NCBI RefSeq assembly: GCF_020085105.1
Contig: NC_058052.1
Span: 10,087,233 to 10,151,232 of the forward strand
DNA from: Siniperca chuatsi
Taxonomy: Eukaryota; Chordata; Actinopteri; Centrarchiformes; Sinipercidae
Length of the DNA: 64,000 nt
Reading direction: 5' to 3'
Shown here: positions 1 through 12,800 of the stretch, in pieces
Position numbering within the stretch: position 1 is the stretch's first letter
Layout: each line of letters opens with the position of its first letter
The notes under the pieces: model-generated
Databases searched by the model: none
What the model was told of the DNA's origin: nothing
The model's input: only the letters and a program-made list of their open reading frames with translations
Translations under genes and position numbers: made by a program

Positions 1-1011
1 GATGTGAAAACAATGTTCATTTACATTTTTCTGTGGGGATTATTTCCTCCACTTTCCCCATCTCAGCCCTCTGCTATTTACTGAGTCGTCTGTCCCCTGA
101 CAAGCCTGGCAGATTAAGGGGATATGTTACCATCTTGTTTTTTTTCTAAATGGTTACACATGTGGCACATCTGGGTCCAAGCCTGACTCATTACTCACTT
201 TTTTATGTTCCATTCTCTGCAGCCATGGCAACTGCTGCATGTTTGGCAGAAAGCTTTTGAAGGCAGTGGAAAAAGAGAGAGCGAGCCTAGGGAGGGAGCA
301 TAAAGGGAGAGCGAGAGAGGGAGGGAGGGAGAGCGAGCAAGCTCTCAGTAGTTGGCCTACATCCAGTGTAATCATGCCATGGAGCCGAAATGAGGCCTTT
401 GGCAGCACACCAGGTTTCTGAGAACAAAGATGTGAGCTTCTAATGTTGGCGGTGGGGCCTGCTTGGCATCCTTTGCCATTTCCCAGCAGCCCTTGCCTTG
501 GCCGACCGCCAGCCCCTACCCCCTACCCCCCACACCCACTGGAACTGCAAAGAGGATCAGAATAAAGAGAGAGACTTGTTTTTCACTCGCCTCTTGCTCT
601 GGCCCAATGACATCACCTCTGCAGCCTCCAGCCCCCAGATTCCAGCCGCCCAGCACATTTTTCCCTTTCGCCGTCGACCCTCCATTTTATTTGAATTCCA
701 CCATTTTATACCTATATCAAAGCAGACTCCTTAACATGCCTAATTTATGTTTTTAATTTGTGTTTCTGTGCATATGCTGCACATAATTTCTCTGCATCTA
801 GCAACCAGGATACCAGGAATAAATCCATTCAGAAAAATCTATAAAACATATTCAAACTAACATTTCATTAAAAAAAAAAAAGGAAGCAGCTAATATGACA
901 GATGGAAGCTTTGATATTATCTTTCAGAGCTCCCCAAATTTTATCTGTGCTCTAATCCTTGCTGTGCAAATCTGTGGCTAAAAATAGCACGGTAGTTGGG
1001 GTACCATGATA

Positions 1012-1025
1012 ATCTCCATGGTTAC
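1012..1025 (-). promoter_or_regulatory. RFX X-box-like site
   Basis: On the minus strand this reads GTAACCATGGAGAT, one base short of a typical X-box half at its end. It lies about 3 kb upstream of the irf2bp2 ATG. Confidence 0.35.
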
Positions 1026-2586
1026 CTCTCCCTGTTACATATACTCTGTAAAGCATGCACATTAGTCCTTACATTCACTCTCCCAACCTCTGCCACTCTG
1101 CATAGCTATTAATCTACAAGGTAGGTCACTACAACAGCTGCTTAACTTTACTAATATGTCTTCAGGCTGTCCTGTTATAACCTCCTTTTACGTCTGTGCA
1201 ACATGTTACAGTTTAGTTTGGTGCTCACCTCAACAGTTGTGCTGAAAAGGTTATATAACATCAATGTTGTTCTCATGGAGGAGAGAATAACAGAAAAAAG
1301 ACTGAAAAAACATCCAGTGTTGTGCTCTGCTTAGGCAGAAAACTTCACAGAGAATTTGTAATGATTCGCCTCTATGAATAAAAGATGGCCAATATAAAAT
1401 TTAACAGGCTCAGAAAGCGATAGAACAAAAATAACGTCATCTCTTCAGGCCTGCGATGCTGTCACATGCTGGGTATTCCCCTGGCCGTCACCTACCTCTC
1501 AATCTTTATTTAGCTGCTTCATGTCTCAATTTACATACCGCTCGAAAAAAAGAAGTTCAGAACAGCATTATACAGCTACTCCATCTGGTTTAGTGGCTAG
1601 ACCCAAATGAGACGCCGTCAGCCAGGTCACACTGTGGTGATTTTACTGTATACATGGTTCATATTGCCACTCAGAGCCATCTGTGCATGTCTGGCTTCGT
1701 CTCAGACCTTTGTCGCCTCTGCTCAGTACAGTTCTGTCTTTGCTTTGCAGCCACTGTGGCATTTGTTTGTTTTTTAAAATCAGTGGATCTTCCTATTATG
1801 GAATCAGGTCATTTAGGATTTAATTGAATCTCAGCATGCCTTGTCTTGCATAATAGTGTGCAGCTATTTGCTTGCACAAACATCGTCTGAGTGGAAACCA
1901 AAGGATCAAAGCATTAGGCAACTGTTTCCCACCAATCTTAAGGAAAGAATCTGTTTATTTTGCCACTCACAACAGTCATTTCCTAACTGTGTCATAAAGC
2001 CTAACAACCCTTCCTAGTGTTGTTCACCCAACAAGGGCCGAGATTTGAGAGAAAGCGGTGATGGGAAACAGCGTGTTAATACAGTAGTTTACAGTGTGAG
2101 TAACACAGAGGGCACTGAAACCCTGTGACGTCTCTGAATGTTCTAAATGGAATATTATTGTGTTGCATTGTTAGGTGTGCTCATATGTTGGCAGCTTTAC
2201 AGAAACAATCATGTAAAATCATATGGCAGCTGCACTACAATTATACATCTTGTGCTTATTTTGTTTATGGAAGCCCTTTGAAGAAGAGCCTCATGCCACA
2301 GTGCGTGATCATGGCTGCAGGCAGGGAGCCAAATGGCCTGATGTCCTGTAGATGGGTGAGGCGGATGAGGGTACGTGACTAAACATCTTGCTTCCTCTTT
2401 CCAACGTCACATGGACTTGCACAAACATATCCTGCTTTGTGTCTGCAGGTTACAGACGCATTGCCTCACCCAAAGCCAGAGGCTAAGCTGCAATGAGTTG
2501 GAACGAGCCCAGATGAGAGGGAGGAACTACTGGGACACTCCTCCAGTTCAAACCTACACTTTTACTTAAGGGGATTTTTGGCTGGG

Positions 2587-2610
2587 TTTTTTTTTTTTTT
2601 TTTTTTTTTT
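2587..2610 (+). repeat. Homopolymer T(24)
   Basis: An uninterrupted run of 24 T. There is no adjoining recognisable retrotransposon body, so it could be a simple repeat or the tail of a decayed minus-strand retroelement. Confidence 0.8.
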
Positions 2611-3659
2611 GGTGTATGACCTGTTTCTAGTAATGTTTTCCCCCCCATTATGGTACACATACAATGTAATAGTGTAGTCATTAATCTTGTTACACCACTC
2701 AGGCTAATACTTCCTTTATCTTTTGAGCTGTTTGATTGTTAACTTCCTAAAAAAAAAAACAAGAGTCTGCATGGCTGATTCACTCCAGTGTAATTTAGTG
2801 GTAAGAGATTTGGATGACTGACTGTTCAGTGCACTAGAATAAAATGTGGGCAGAGCTGTATTCATGCTGTAACCCCTGATCCATTCAAGCTGGCTGGAAA
2901 TCCCCACCTCATGATAGAGCTTCCTGGTTACTGGCTAATGGAGGCGCCTTTACTTTCTTTTTGTATCAACATGCAGGAAAATATTATCTAACCAGTGCAT
3001 GTTGAATTCATGCTGATAAGCTGACACAAAAATGAGCAGTAGAGAAAAAAATGTGGGCCCTAAAATTCCTCTAATAATCCTAAAATATTCCCTATAATTG
3101 TATTTGACTTTATGCTGCTAGAGCAAAAATACTATTATGTTGCTGCTGAACATTTTTTCTAAAAAAAATAAATAAATTGCCATTGGATTACAGTAGCCTA
3201 GTTGTTTTTTTTTTTTTCAAGGGTCGACCCACCTCATTCATTGAACAGCAGTAGTAGTAGGAGCTCATGGCGTCGAGGCGCTGTGCATTGAGAAAAACAA
3301 GCTGCAGCGAGCGTATTTCAGCCTGAACCGGATAATTCTCTGAATTTAGGACAAAGCAGCAGTCAAGTGGAGGAGCTGGCGACTCTCCTTTTTATCCCCC
3401 GGCGGTCTACTGCTAACATACAGCCACCTTTTTCCCCCTTTTATATAAAAATCTCTGCCCCGCTGCAGGCAGGCTGGTATCGGCGGACACCGTCATATTT
3501 TTGCAGGTTTGATAATAATAACACGAGCTGTGGGTTATTCCCCTCAGTCGGAGGCGGTGGTAAAGCTGAACTGGGTGCAGTTTTGGCAGAGGTTCAAGTG
3601 ATTAAATTAAAATTAAAAAAAAAAGAAGAAGCAGTGAGTGACAGAGGCTGCAGTAAACT

Positions 3660-3679
3660 GGGGAGGGGGGAGGGGGGGG
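3660..3679 (+). promoter_or_regulatory. G-run block, possible promoter G-quadruplex
   Basis: Runs of 4, 6 and 8 guanines are separated by single adenines about 330 bp upstream of the ATG. The run of eight can supply two G3 tracts, so a four-tract quadruplex is possible on the coding strand. It may also be an SP/KLF-type binding site. Whether it forms is inference. Confidence 0.4.
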
Positions 3680-3740
3680 TCTGTCGAAGAAATCAAGTCA
3701 ATAGAAACTGAAGTGGAAGCAGGCGTTTAGAGCTCCGTGG

Positions 3741-3748
3741 TGACGTCA
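3741..3748 (+). promoter_or_regulatory. Full palindromic cAMP-response element (TGACGTCA)
   Basis: A complete 8-bp CRE lies 264 bp upstream of the irf2bp2 ATG, within GGTGACGTCACTGC. CREB/ATF factors bind this palindrome, most often when it is close to a CpG-island promoter (known). Its position fits a core-promoter element. Occupancy is inferred. Confidence 0.6.
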
Positions 3749-3823
3749 CTGCTCCACATTGAGCCAGTAGTAGAGAGTCAGTGGAGATAGATAGAGGAGC
3801 GCCGTAGTAAAGTGCACACCGAC

Positions 3824-3841
3824 ATGAACTTCTCCCTGTAA
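3824..3841 (+). CDS. Upstream ORF of five codons in the irf2bp2 leader
   Basis: ATG at 3824 is followed by four sense codons and TAA (peptide MNFSL). It lies 163 bp upstream of the main ATG and is the last ATG before it. It counts as a uORF only if transcription starts upstream of 3824. The -3 base is G (GACATGA), so it could be recognised. The long gap to the main start would allow re-initiation. Confidence 0.35.
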   Translation: MNFSL

Positions 3842-4004
3842 AACTTCAACGTTGCTGCTGTAAAAGTCGGGAGAAGACGAGTTTATATATTTTTTTTCCA
3901 CGAAGGGAACTTGCTCTTTATTGGCTTTTTAAAGGGAGCTGGGAGGAAAACAGGAGAAGAAGACACATTTTGGGTTTCTTTTCGGGGGGTCGACGACGAG
4001 CGCT
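3842..4004 (+). other. irf2bp2 proximal 5' leader
   Basis: This stretch precedes the ATG and contains no further ATG after the short uORF. Base composition shifts from AT-rich upstream DNA to GC- and CpG-rich sequence that continues through exon 1, consistent with a CpG-island promoter. The transcription start cannot be located from sequence alone. A T-rich TATATATTTTTTTT stretch at about 3884-3897 is not a convincing TATA box. Confidence 0.55.
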
Positions 4005-5860
4005 ATGTCGTCCGCGGCGGTCGCTGCTTCTTCCAGGAGGCAGTCGTGTTATTTATGCGACTTGCCCCGCATGCCGTGGGCCATGATCTGGGATTTTACC
4101 GAGCCCGTCTGCAGGGGATGTGTCAACTACGAAGGAGCAGACCGCATTGAGTTTGTCATCGAGACGGCACGGCAGCTCAAGAGGGCTCACGGGTTTCAGG
4201 AGGGCAGGTCTCCCGGGCCGGGGAAGTCGCAGCTCTCCGGGAAAGAGATCCAGGCGATCAACCACGCTGCGGCGGGAGACCCAGGCTCCCGGCCGCCGCA
4301 GCCGCTGGACCGCTACCCGCTGTCCTCCGACCGCCCGCCCAGGCTGGGTCCAGAGTATCAGACTGGCAGGCAAGCGAACGGCATTCCCGTCCCCAATGGA
4401 TTTCCTAAACCTGACGAGCCTCCAGAGCTGAACCGCCAGAGCCCCAACCCGCGCAGGAATAGCACGGTCCCCCCGAATCTAGTGCTTAACGGGAGCATGC
4501 CCCCGGTGCACGCCGTCAACGGTAGACCGGGCCAGATGGGGCTTCCCTCCGCACTGGCGGGCGGTAGTCCCGCCGACCTGGGCAAGAGACCCGCCTCGGT
4601 GTCCAGCACCGAGCACGACAGAGAGGTGAAGGAGAAGCACAGACCGGACAGTCTCACGCCGGAGATCTCTGAAAGCCACAAAAACAGGGCAGACCCGGAC
4701 TGGATGGGCAAGGGCAAAACGGTGAGGGACCTGATGGCTCTGCACACTTTCGACAGCAGGTTCAAGAAGGACCATGCGGCCATGCAACAAAGGGTTATGG
4801 GCTATGAGGCCAGCGCCACGGCTTCCAAGTCAGGTAAGCACCCAGTAGCGTTTACATTCAAGAATATTTTGTGCAATTTTCATTTTTATGTGATCTTCAT
4901 TAACCCATTGGAGCTCAGGAATGGGTTAATAATGAACAAATGATACATGTAGTATCATGTCTGCAAAATTCAAGCTGCATGAATAATTTTTTATTTATTT
5001 GTTGTGTTTGTTATTATTGTTTTGTATCCTGTGGTGCAGCGTGGAACAGCAAAAATGCATGTCTCCATTGCAGTGTAATTGTTGAGCCTTGTCTGAGCTG
5101 TGCAACTCAACTGATTTGTTTTAACCCTTTCCCACCTCCAGACAGAGGAAAACACCCCCGGAACATGAAGAGAAAAGCATCGCCTGAACCAGAGGGAGAG
5201 GGGACAGCTGCCAAGCTCAATGGAGAAGGACAGCAGTGGTTACCACCACCTGCTGACGGACTGAAAATGCCTCCAGTTCCCCCGCCAAGCTTTGCCTCCC
5301 CTCCCTCCACAATATCCCCCCACTCCCGCACCACCCCACCTGAGGCGGCCCAGAACGGCCAGTCCCCTATGGCAGCGCTCATCATGGCGGCAGACAATGC
5401 AGGTGGGAACAGCTCTCCCAAGGACGCCAACCAAGTCCACTCCACCACCCGGAGGAACAGCAGCAGCCCCCTGTCGCCGTCCTCCATGAATCAGAGGAGG
5501 CTGGCGCAGAGAGATGCATCTGGTGCAGGTACCCCCCACGTGCCAGGCATGGACCAAGTGCACCCCCAAAGCATTCCGGACTCCTCGGTACCCGGCAGCA
5601 TACCCCTGTGCTGCACACTGTGCCACGAGCGTTTGGAGGACACACACTTTGTTCAGTGCCCGTCTGTGCCCTCTCACAAGTTCTGCTTCCCGTGCTCGAG
5701 GGAAAGCATAAAGCAGCAAGGTGCCACGGGTGAAGTGTACTGTCCGAGTGGAGAGAAATGTCCCCTGGTTGGCTCGAATGTACCATGGGCTTTCATGCAA
5801 GGAGAAATCGCCACCATCCTTGCAGGAGATGTCAAAGTAAAAAAGGAGAGGGACCCTTGA
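4005..5860 (+). CDS. irf2bp2: Interferon regulatory factor 2-binding protein 2 (IRF2BP2), two coding exons: join(4005..4833, 5142..5860)
   Basis: Nuclear transcriptional co-repressor; family members bind IRF2 through the C-terminal RING and act on NFAT, VGLL4/TEAD and inflammatory targets (family knowledge). The spliced frame encodes 515 aa. An N-terminal C2C2 zinc finger uses Cys15, Cys18, Cys36 and Cys39, followed by the family block [20 protein letters not shown] Pro/Ser-rich middle carries the motifs [35 protein letters not shown] and [14 protein letters not shown] basic patch, [11 protein letters not shown] (about 285-295), matches the family nuclear-localisation region. The C-terminal C3HC4 RING uses Cys434, Cys437, Cys449, His455, Cys458, Cys461, Cys477 and Cys483, and the tail ends KKERDP. 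The protein is shorter than human IRF2BP2 (587 aa) because the Ala/Gln/Pro-rich linkers are reduced. A coding intron favours IRF2BP2 over the intronless paralogues IRF2BP1 and IRF2BPL. The start ATG has G at -3. The a/b teleost paralogue cannot be assigned from sequence alone. Confidence 0.96.
4834..5141 (+). other. irf2bp2 intron 1 (308 bp, phase 1)
   Basis: The donor is CAG|GTAAGC and the acceptor is a pyrimidine-rich run ending CACCTCCAG|AC. The junction splits a GAC codon after its first base, giving ...[11 protein letters not shown]. Frame and family homology continue across it, so the boundaries are firm. If the intron is retained, exon 1 stays open for 36 further codons to a TGA at 4941-4943. 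The product would then lack the basic patch and the RING. Confidence 0.93.
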
Positions 5861-6236
5861 TTTTGTTTGAACACTTCTTTGGGGAGGGGAAGCAAAAATA
5901 TGAGTATAAATATATAAATATCACATACATACCATTCAAACAAACTAACGGACTTGTACATATTGGACCCAAGGGAAGAGTATACTTCGTAAACATGGTT
6001 GTATAATTTTTGATTTTTGAATACATTGTGTTTCTATATTTTTGAAGATAAAGGTATGTACTCATTATAATGGACTACGTTCCTCTTTGTTGATGTTTAA
6101 CAAAATTCTTGATGTACTTCTAGGTCTGGTGGCAGTTCCTGTTTAACGTAGAATGTGACTAATGCTACTCTACGAGCACTTGGCAAAACTGAAATGCTTT
6201 TAGCTGTACTTGTATGCACTTGTTTAAAAATTGCCA

Positions 6237-6242
6237 AATACA
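6237..6242 (+). terminator. Candidate variant poly(A) signal AATACA
   Basis: The variant hexamer is followed within about 15-40 nt by TCTTGTATG and TTGTCTGAGC, which are T/G-rich as expected of a downstream element. It would give a short 3' UTR isoform. This rests on sequence context only. Confidence 0.3.
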
Positions 6243-6818
6243 ATTTCTGATCTTGTATGAACTTATTGTCTGAGCTTGCTTCATTTGAGTGATTAAGTTA
6301 CACCAGGACTGTGGACAGATGATGAGATAGGGCTCTCTGCTCTGATACGCAGGCTTGTTGTGACGGCTCAGGAGACTTGATTTACGCTGCACAACCTAAG
6401 TAGGCTACTGTTTAATGCTGCAAGACCGCAGCTTTTCTGCACACATGCCTTTCGTGATTCATGGAAAAGCATGGCTGGGGCAAAAAAAAAAACAGGCACA
6501 TTGTCCCAAATTTGCTCCAGTTTGTGCATCACTGTAACTGATTGCAGCGTACAGAAATAGGTGCCAAGTCATGTTCAGTCAGCTGGAATCTGTTGAGTCA
6601 GTAATGTGAGAAAGTGCACTATGATACCATTGTGTAACCACAAATTAGGACTTTTGCTGAAATTAACCCCTCTGAATAACATTCTTAGCTTTTATACTGG
6701 CACAACATATTTTAAAGCTTGTGTCTGACATTATAAAGGTTTTTTTATTTTAGATAAACCTTATTTTCAAATAATCATGCTTTTGATTCACTGAGCAGTT
6801 GACAAATCACAAATTATG

Positions 6819-6824
6819 AATAAA
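6819..6824 (+). terminator. Candidate canonical poly(A) signal AATAAA
   Basis: This is the first exact AATAAA downstream of the irf2bp2 stop codon, inside TTATGAATAAAATCG. No strong GU-rich downstream element is obvious by eye, so use is uncertain. Confidence 0.4.
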
Positions 6825-6845
6825 ATCGACTTTACAAACTATCTC

Positions 6846-9800
6846 CAAGCATGGATTAGGTACATTAGCACTGCAGCAACACCTCTTTACTTTCAATTTT
6901 AGCATTTTGTGTGGTACATTGTGCCTCACTGATGTACACTATCACTGATACTAGTACATTCTTCCACATGCTAAGAACAGATTTCTGCCTCAGTGTGCAA
7001 TGTGTGCTCTTTCAGAGTAAACAATAACGCTGTTGCTGCCTTACATACCAACCTCACCCTGCATCTCTTCAGATGCATTTTTAATTGTTGCAGATTCATG
7101 GCAGCATGGCCATAAAAACAGCAATTCTGTCTCCGCAATGGCAAGTAGGCAGCCAGACTCATCTCCACAAGCAATGAGCGGCTTATGGGGTCGTTCGGTG
7201 ACAAACTGCAGTTACTGTGTCTGCAGAAGAGAAGCAATCTTGAGACTGTTTTTGACACTGCACCAAGCGAACACTGATAAGAAGATTGATATCTAGTAGA
7301 GAGGTGGACTTGGTGTAGTAGGCAGTTGCGTAATTATTTGAGACATAATCTGCTTCCTGCTCATGTTTTATCGAGCTGTCAGCGCGAGCCCCCAAAACTC
7401 AGCAATCCAAAAGCAGATTGTTTTTTTTTTTTTTTTGGTAATTAAATGTCCACAGACGGCTCTTATGTTGTTTGCTTTATTATGCTTTAGTTCACTTGGT
7501 GCCCTTAAATCTGTTCATCAACTGGGGATTTTTTTGACCTCACTGCACTGACAGATGTTAAATGTATTTTGGTAGCCACCACAAAGTCTTAACAGGGATT
7601 ACCCACTTTTTAATAAGCTGTATGGTGTCCTGATGAACTGATTGATTCATAATGTTGAATGAAAACATAGCCTTTGCACTCCACTGTTTAGCCAACTAAG
7701 AAGGGCATGGACAATTATTGTCCCCTAATTGAGAACACTGAAAGGCAGCCATGGACAAAATGAACTCTCAACAAAACATTGGGAGCAAATAACAGCTTTT
7801 ACAATGTGATTTGAGGCTGAGTAGCTTTTGACCGACAGAAAATGGGCACGCATTTTGAAGACAGCTGTTGTGTATATTGTCCTTTTCCGTTCTTTGGAAA
7901 ATAATCTTATGAGTTGGACATTAAATGCAGCCCAGTTTGATAAAGGGTAACACTTTACTGTGCTCACCAACAACACACCCACTCCATATTCCATCTTACA
8001 TACTGTTCTCAGAGATTTTTTTTTTATTAGTCTGCACTTGGACCTACTTGTTCCTTATGACAGTGTACCGGGAGCCAATTTGAAATTACCACATCTGAAA
8101 ATATCAAGAGACAAAAGCCAGTCTGTAACCTGGCATGAAGGATGATGCAACGACACACAAAAGGAACATTTCTCTCTCCCTGTGAAGATTTATCGCAGCA
8201 GAGCCAATACCTGTTTGTTCAGTGCTGGCAAAACTAGCCTGCACTGTATCTAATACAGTGATAATGTGTACCTGGAAGTGGCTCTGTCATAACACAATGC
8301 TCTGGTGTTGCATAGTTACCAGTGAAATCGGTGCACAGCAGATGCTCCGCTGCAGCACGTCGATTCATATGCAGGAGGGAACATTTTGGAGAGATTTCAG
8401 TAAACAACCAGCATGTGAAGACAAGGTCACACAGAGTTGATGGCAGAAAGTTCAGCTTTCATTTTTATGATTATATATTTTTTTGTTTATACTATTCAAG
8501 TGAGACATCTCCACTGTTTTTAGTATAATCATGTAGCAGCCATTTGTGGTTAATGACTCACAGGCTTTCATTTTGTTTACTTATGAGAACCTTCAGGGAT
8601 TTATAATGTTTAAGCTCCTGCTTATGAGACAAACATTGTTTGACTTTGATGTGCTCTTACCCTGGAACCTTTTTATGGGGAACTTATTAAGACATGTCGT
8701 CTGAGGCTGAGCCAGGTGAAGTCAATGTGAAACTGATATCACCTCGGGCAAAGATTAATTTAGATTCCCCCTCCTTCTGCTGCTTTAGGATAGTAGCTTT
8801 TGTCTAAAGCTACGGTACATTTTAGCTTACAGTCATGTAGTTTGCAGGATTAGCTCCAAGTACTTGATGCTCCCGCTGTGAAATATCTCTCCAACCCAGA
8901 CATCCTTTATCAGGCTACTGCAATACATAGCTTAATCAATGGTCATAAAATTCATTGGCTGTTTGATTGATTTACTTGACATAGTCTTGTTAATCAAGCT
9001 AAGTGAAAGGCAAAAACAGATAGGTGACGCAGAGAGTCTGTTGCCTCCCTGCCTGTCCTTTTAATGGTTAACTAAACTGTAGGCTGGTATGCAGTGTTAC
9101 ACAAAGATGCTGACGTGATAGTAAAGCCATAACTGGGTTGGTCAGAGTTCATATTTGTTGTCTTTTGAACATGCAATGCTTTTTTCTAGCACGCCCCTGT
9201 ACAGATAGGCATGTGTTTGATTCTTCTGGTTCACTTACGTTGCCCTAATATTGATAACATGAAGAAATATGCCAGTAGTCTATATATAATTACATTTATA
9301 GACATTCAGTGAGTTAGAAAGAGCAGTTAACCGTAACACTAATGCTGACAACATCTACAATGAAGAGCACTATACATTCTAATCCTTAGGCATTTATTTT
9401 ACATTAAAATGTTGAATATGGTCCAGTGGGTGGGTGGAGGGAAGGAAGGCCTGTGTGGAGACAGCGAAGCACTCGATGTAGCCAGCTGTTTCACTAATGA
9501 TTCTATGTTTAGCACAATAAATCAAAAGGCATGCTCGTGCTGCTGTAATCCCCTGAAAGCGAGCAGACAGGGACGCGCCAAAAGGAGAATCTGGTCCACA
9601 TTTCTCCGCTCCCAGTATAACTGATCCGCTTGGTTAATTTTAGACCTGTCAGGGAAAACAAGGTCACAGCAAATGTTGTATCGAGGACACGCTCGGATCT
9701 GCCTCTTTTTTTCTTTTCATCAATCAAAGTTTCCCTTTGGAGTTGGGCTCGGGCTCCTGTGAGACTAGTAATGATGGTTTCTCGTCTCAGCACCAGGGGA

Positions 9801-12800
9801 GAAGCTGGAGCTCCAACCAGCAATTAGGAGGAGCACGGCTGAATCTGCAGGATGTGTAAAGTTTCCCTTCTGATTCTTGGCTTGGTCCATAGAGGGGGGT
9901 TTACATCTGACTGTTCTGGCCTGTTTACTGTGAAGGCCTGCAAAGTTAAGATGATTACAATGCTGAGTGCCAAATGTGTGTTCTCTCAGACTGGTATGAG
10001 ACCCAATTACTGCAAAAGGCCTACGAATCGTTTGGTGTTTTTCTGTGCTGGAGTGCAATGAGTTTGAATGTTTTTTTTATATAGCAGTTTAACTATTTTC
10101 TATATAGATTATCAGCTAGCAACAAAAACAGTGTCTTTCAGAGGTCACGCAAATAAAATGCATATTTTCACTATGCTTTTAAGATATTTTGGTGACACTT
10201 CTTTCCTTTTCCTCTCACTTTGTCCTTTATGTTTTCCTCTGCATTTCTTTACACACACCATCATCATACTTTGTGAACCTAATTTTAATTTTTTTCATGC
10301 GATCTAAGATCTGTGTCTGCCTCATACTCCCCCACCCCCAACCTTCCTTTTCTCTCTGACTGGCGGTTACGCTTACACTCTTGATATTCCTGTATTCCTT
10401 CTTTCTGCTGTGGTGTTGCTGTGAATCAAGTCTGTGAAATGGAAATGAGGACTCTCGCTCTCTCTCAATCTCAGCCTCCCTCTCTTTCCAGACATCAAAA
10501 CGAGGCTATGCCTCCAATGTTTTTCTCAGATCTTGGAGTGCTGCCAAGTCTTATAAGTGGAGCAGAGAGAGAGAGAGGTGGTGGAAGAGAGTGAGCAGAA
10601 TGCAGAGGAAGGAGAGGGGGCGCGGGACAAAAAGATGAAAGGAGAGAGGATGAAAAATGAACAAGGGAAAGAGGCGACGTGAGAGATGAGGACAAAGCAT
10701 GGGACTGATCCAAGAGCATTTGGGCTTTTTCTCATATTATAGCAGAGCCCAGCACAATCTCTCCCTTTTCTGCTGAGCAACTACTCCTAGCTTCTGGCTC
10801 AGGATCAGCTGATAAGATGGCGTGCTGCTACTATGTCAAATGAAAAATAGGAGGCGAGAGAGGGGAGTGTTATTTCCTGAAATCATGAATATTTGGTACA
10901 TAACAATATGGCTGTAGAATACAGCCCGTGAGGGTCTCTACATTTACTCCATTTGTGAGATTTGTAATGTAAAAATACCCCAGCACATTTGAACAGCTAC
11001 CAATTGTGTTAAACAACAAGTCATTACTTCCCTGTTTCTCTGGCTGAACTCTACGTTCCAGCCTCTGGGAGGGGCTTGCCAGTCACAGTAGTAAAATGCT
11101 TGTTGCCACCTCTGACATGTGAAGCTAAAGTTAGATTTAGCTGTCAATATGAACCATGCTAAAAGTAAACATGTGAGCAGCTAGCACAGCTTTGCTCTAG
11201 GAGGATCCTCAGCCAGCTGCTCTGCTGTAGACTTGCAGTGCTTTTGCAAATAGCAAATGAATTACAGTTCATCTATGTGCAGTGTGTATTCTGAAAGACA
11301 GTGAGCCAGACCTTTTCAAAAACACTGATGAAATCACTGTGATTGGTGTATTGCTCAAAAGAGTGCTGTCTGTCTCTGTATGGCTGGTGAACGAGCTTGC
11401 CAGCTTTGTGATGGTTGTGGCATGTTTGTGTAAAGGCATGTCTTTACACTGTCTGTCCCTCTTCACACCTGAGGTGCTTGTTTAGTCAGCTGAGAGCCTG
11501 GATTCAAATGGATGTGATGGCTCGTGAGGGCCATCTGTGCATAGCCTTTTAAGCTGAATAACGACACAAGCCCATGTAGGGAAGCGCAGAATGTGCCTTG
11601 AAATCATGATACAGAGCTAAGCAGATCATTTCAAATACTGGGCTGGTACAGAGATTAGGATAAAAAGGAAGCATAACAGCTAGAGTGATATGATGTAGTA
11701 AAATATTTTAGCTGACCATCTGAATGCAAACTCTTTGCTTTGCTGGTCTGCATCTGTGAAGAGCCTGACGATTGGGCGGACTGGTAGGCTGATGAATGGC
11801 TCGGTTTCTGGGGTGTGTCAGCAGATCTGTGGTGTAATGTATTATGGGATGCTCATTTCCTCCTGTCCCTGTCTGTTCTTCGCTCTCTCCTCCGTAGGGC
11901 CTCGGCCACGGACAATTATCACCAGTTCAAGCTGGGACACAGTGCTCAGTGTCTGCATGCGACGAAATCAGCTGCCTCCACCACAACCACACAATTAAAC
12001 ACTATCGCTTTGCCAAACAACAAAACACCACAAAAAATGTCTGAGACAACTTTTATGTGCTGCATGAATCCAGGCTTCCTCAGTGTGTTGTATGTAGTCT
12101 TTCATCTCCTTGAAAGCATACAGTTGTCAGAAGATAAGAACAACTCTTAGATATTCTGTCACTTTTGTTTTTTATCCGGGAATACGACGAATAAACATGC
12201 CCACACACACACAAGCACATGCACACTAATACCCATCCACAACCTCGCTGTAGTTTCTTTGTATGTTACATAACTGAGTGGGAGCTATTTCTCCTCTGAG
12301 TGCTAATGTTGTCAATCAAGGCTTTATAGTGGCAGCCACTGCACAATCTCTGCAGAGGCAGAATAAAGCTTTTATCGCCTTTGTTCCCTCTCCCTTGCCA
12401 GTCAAAATGTTCTATTCTCTTGCTTTTACCTACACCTCTTGTTCCTCCCTCTCTTTGTGTCTGCGTTTGTTGGAAATAATTTTCTTTCTCGAGAAGTGTT
12501 GACGTTGTCTCCCAGCCATGGAACATTTGAGGTGGAGTTAAGGAGCGAGAGGAGGTCAGGTCAACAGAGAGAACAAGCAGGCCCTGTGTTTGACAGGTGT
12601 GTGCTATTATTGGAGCCGGCGACTTTGAGTGTATTACACAACTGTGTCGCTCGGACAGGTTTATTTACACCGCTAGCAGAGCCTTCGGAGTATCTGATAA
12701 CTTGGGCAGAGCATGTCACAACAGGTGTCGGGGGGGATAATGGTACAGTAAATAAGAGAAGGATTTTTATAGCTCAAGGTTGATCTCAAATTTGGAACGC

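Larger units (their letters stand above)
1..3300. other. Upstream non-coding DNA without a supported gene
   Basis: AT-rich non-coding sequence. It contains a purine-rich GA tract (about 270-345), an X-box-like site at 1012, an A-run at 870-881 and a 24-nt T-run at 2587-2610. The short open frames here have no recognisable domains and no coding-like composition. Confidence 0.6.
5861..6845 (+). other. irf2bp2 3' untranslated region (end uncertain)
   Basis: AT-rich sequence follows the TGA at 5858-5860, with A/T-rich runs at 5895-5920 and no coding signal. The first AATACA-type signal is at 6237-6242 and the first canonical AATAAA is at 6819-6824. The UTR is therefore roughly 0.4 kb or 1.0 kb long. 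The end given assumes the AATAAA is used. Confidence 0.5.

Noticed and set aside
3884..3897. TATA-like stretch before the ATG
   Set aside because: It is part of a T-run in the probable leader, too close to the ATG and in CpG-island context where TATA boxes are uncommon.
4053..5800. Long minus-strand and alternate-frame open frames across irf2bp2 (up to 186 codons)
   Set aside because: They overlap the two real exons in other frames; GC-rich coding sequence commonly opens shadow frames, and none has a domain.
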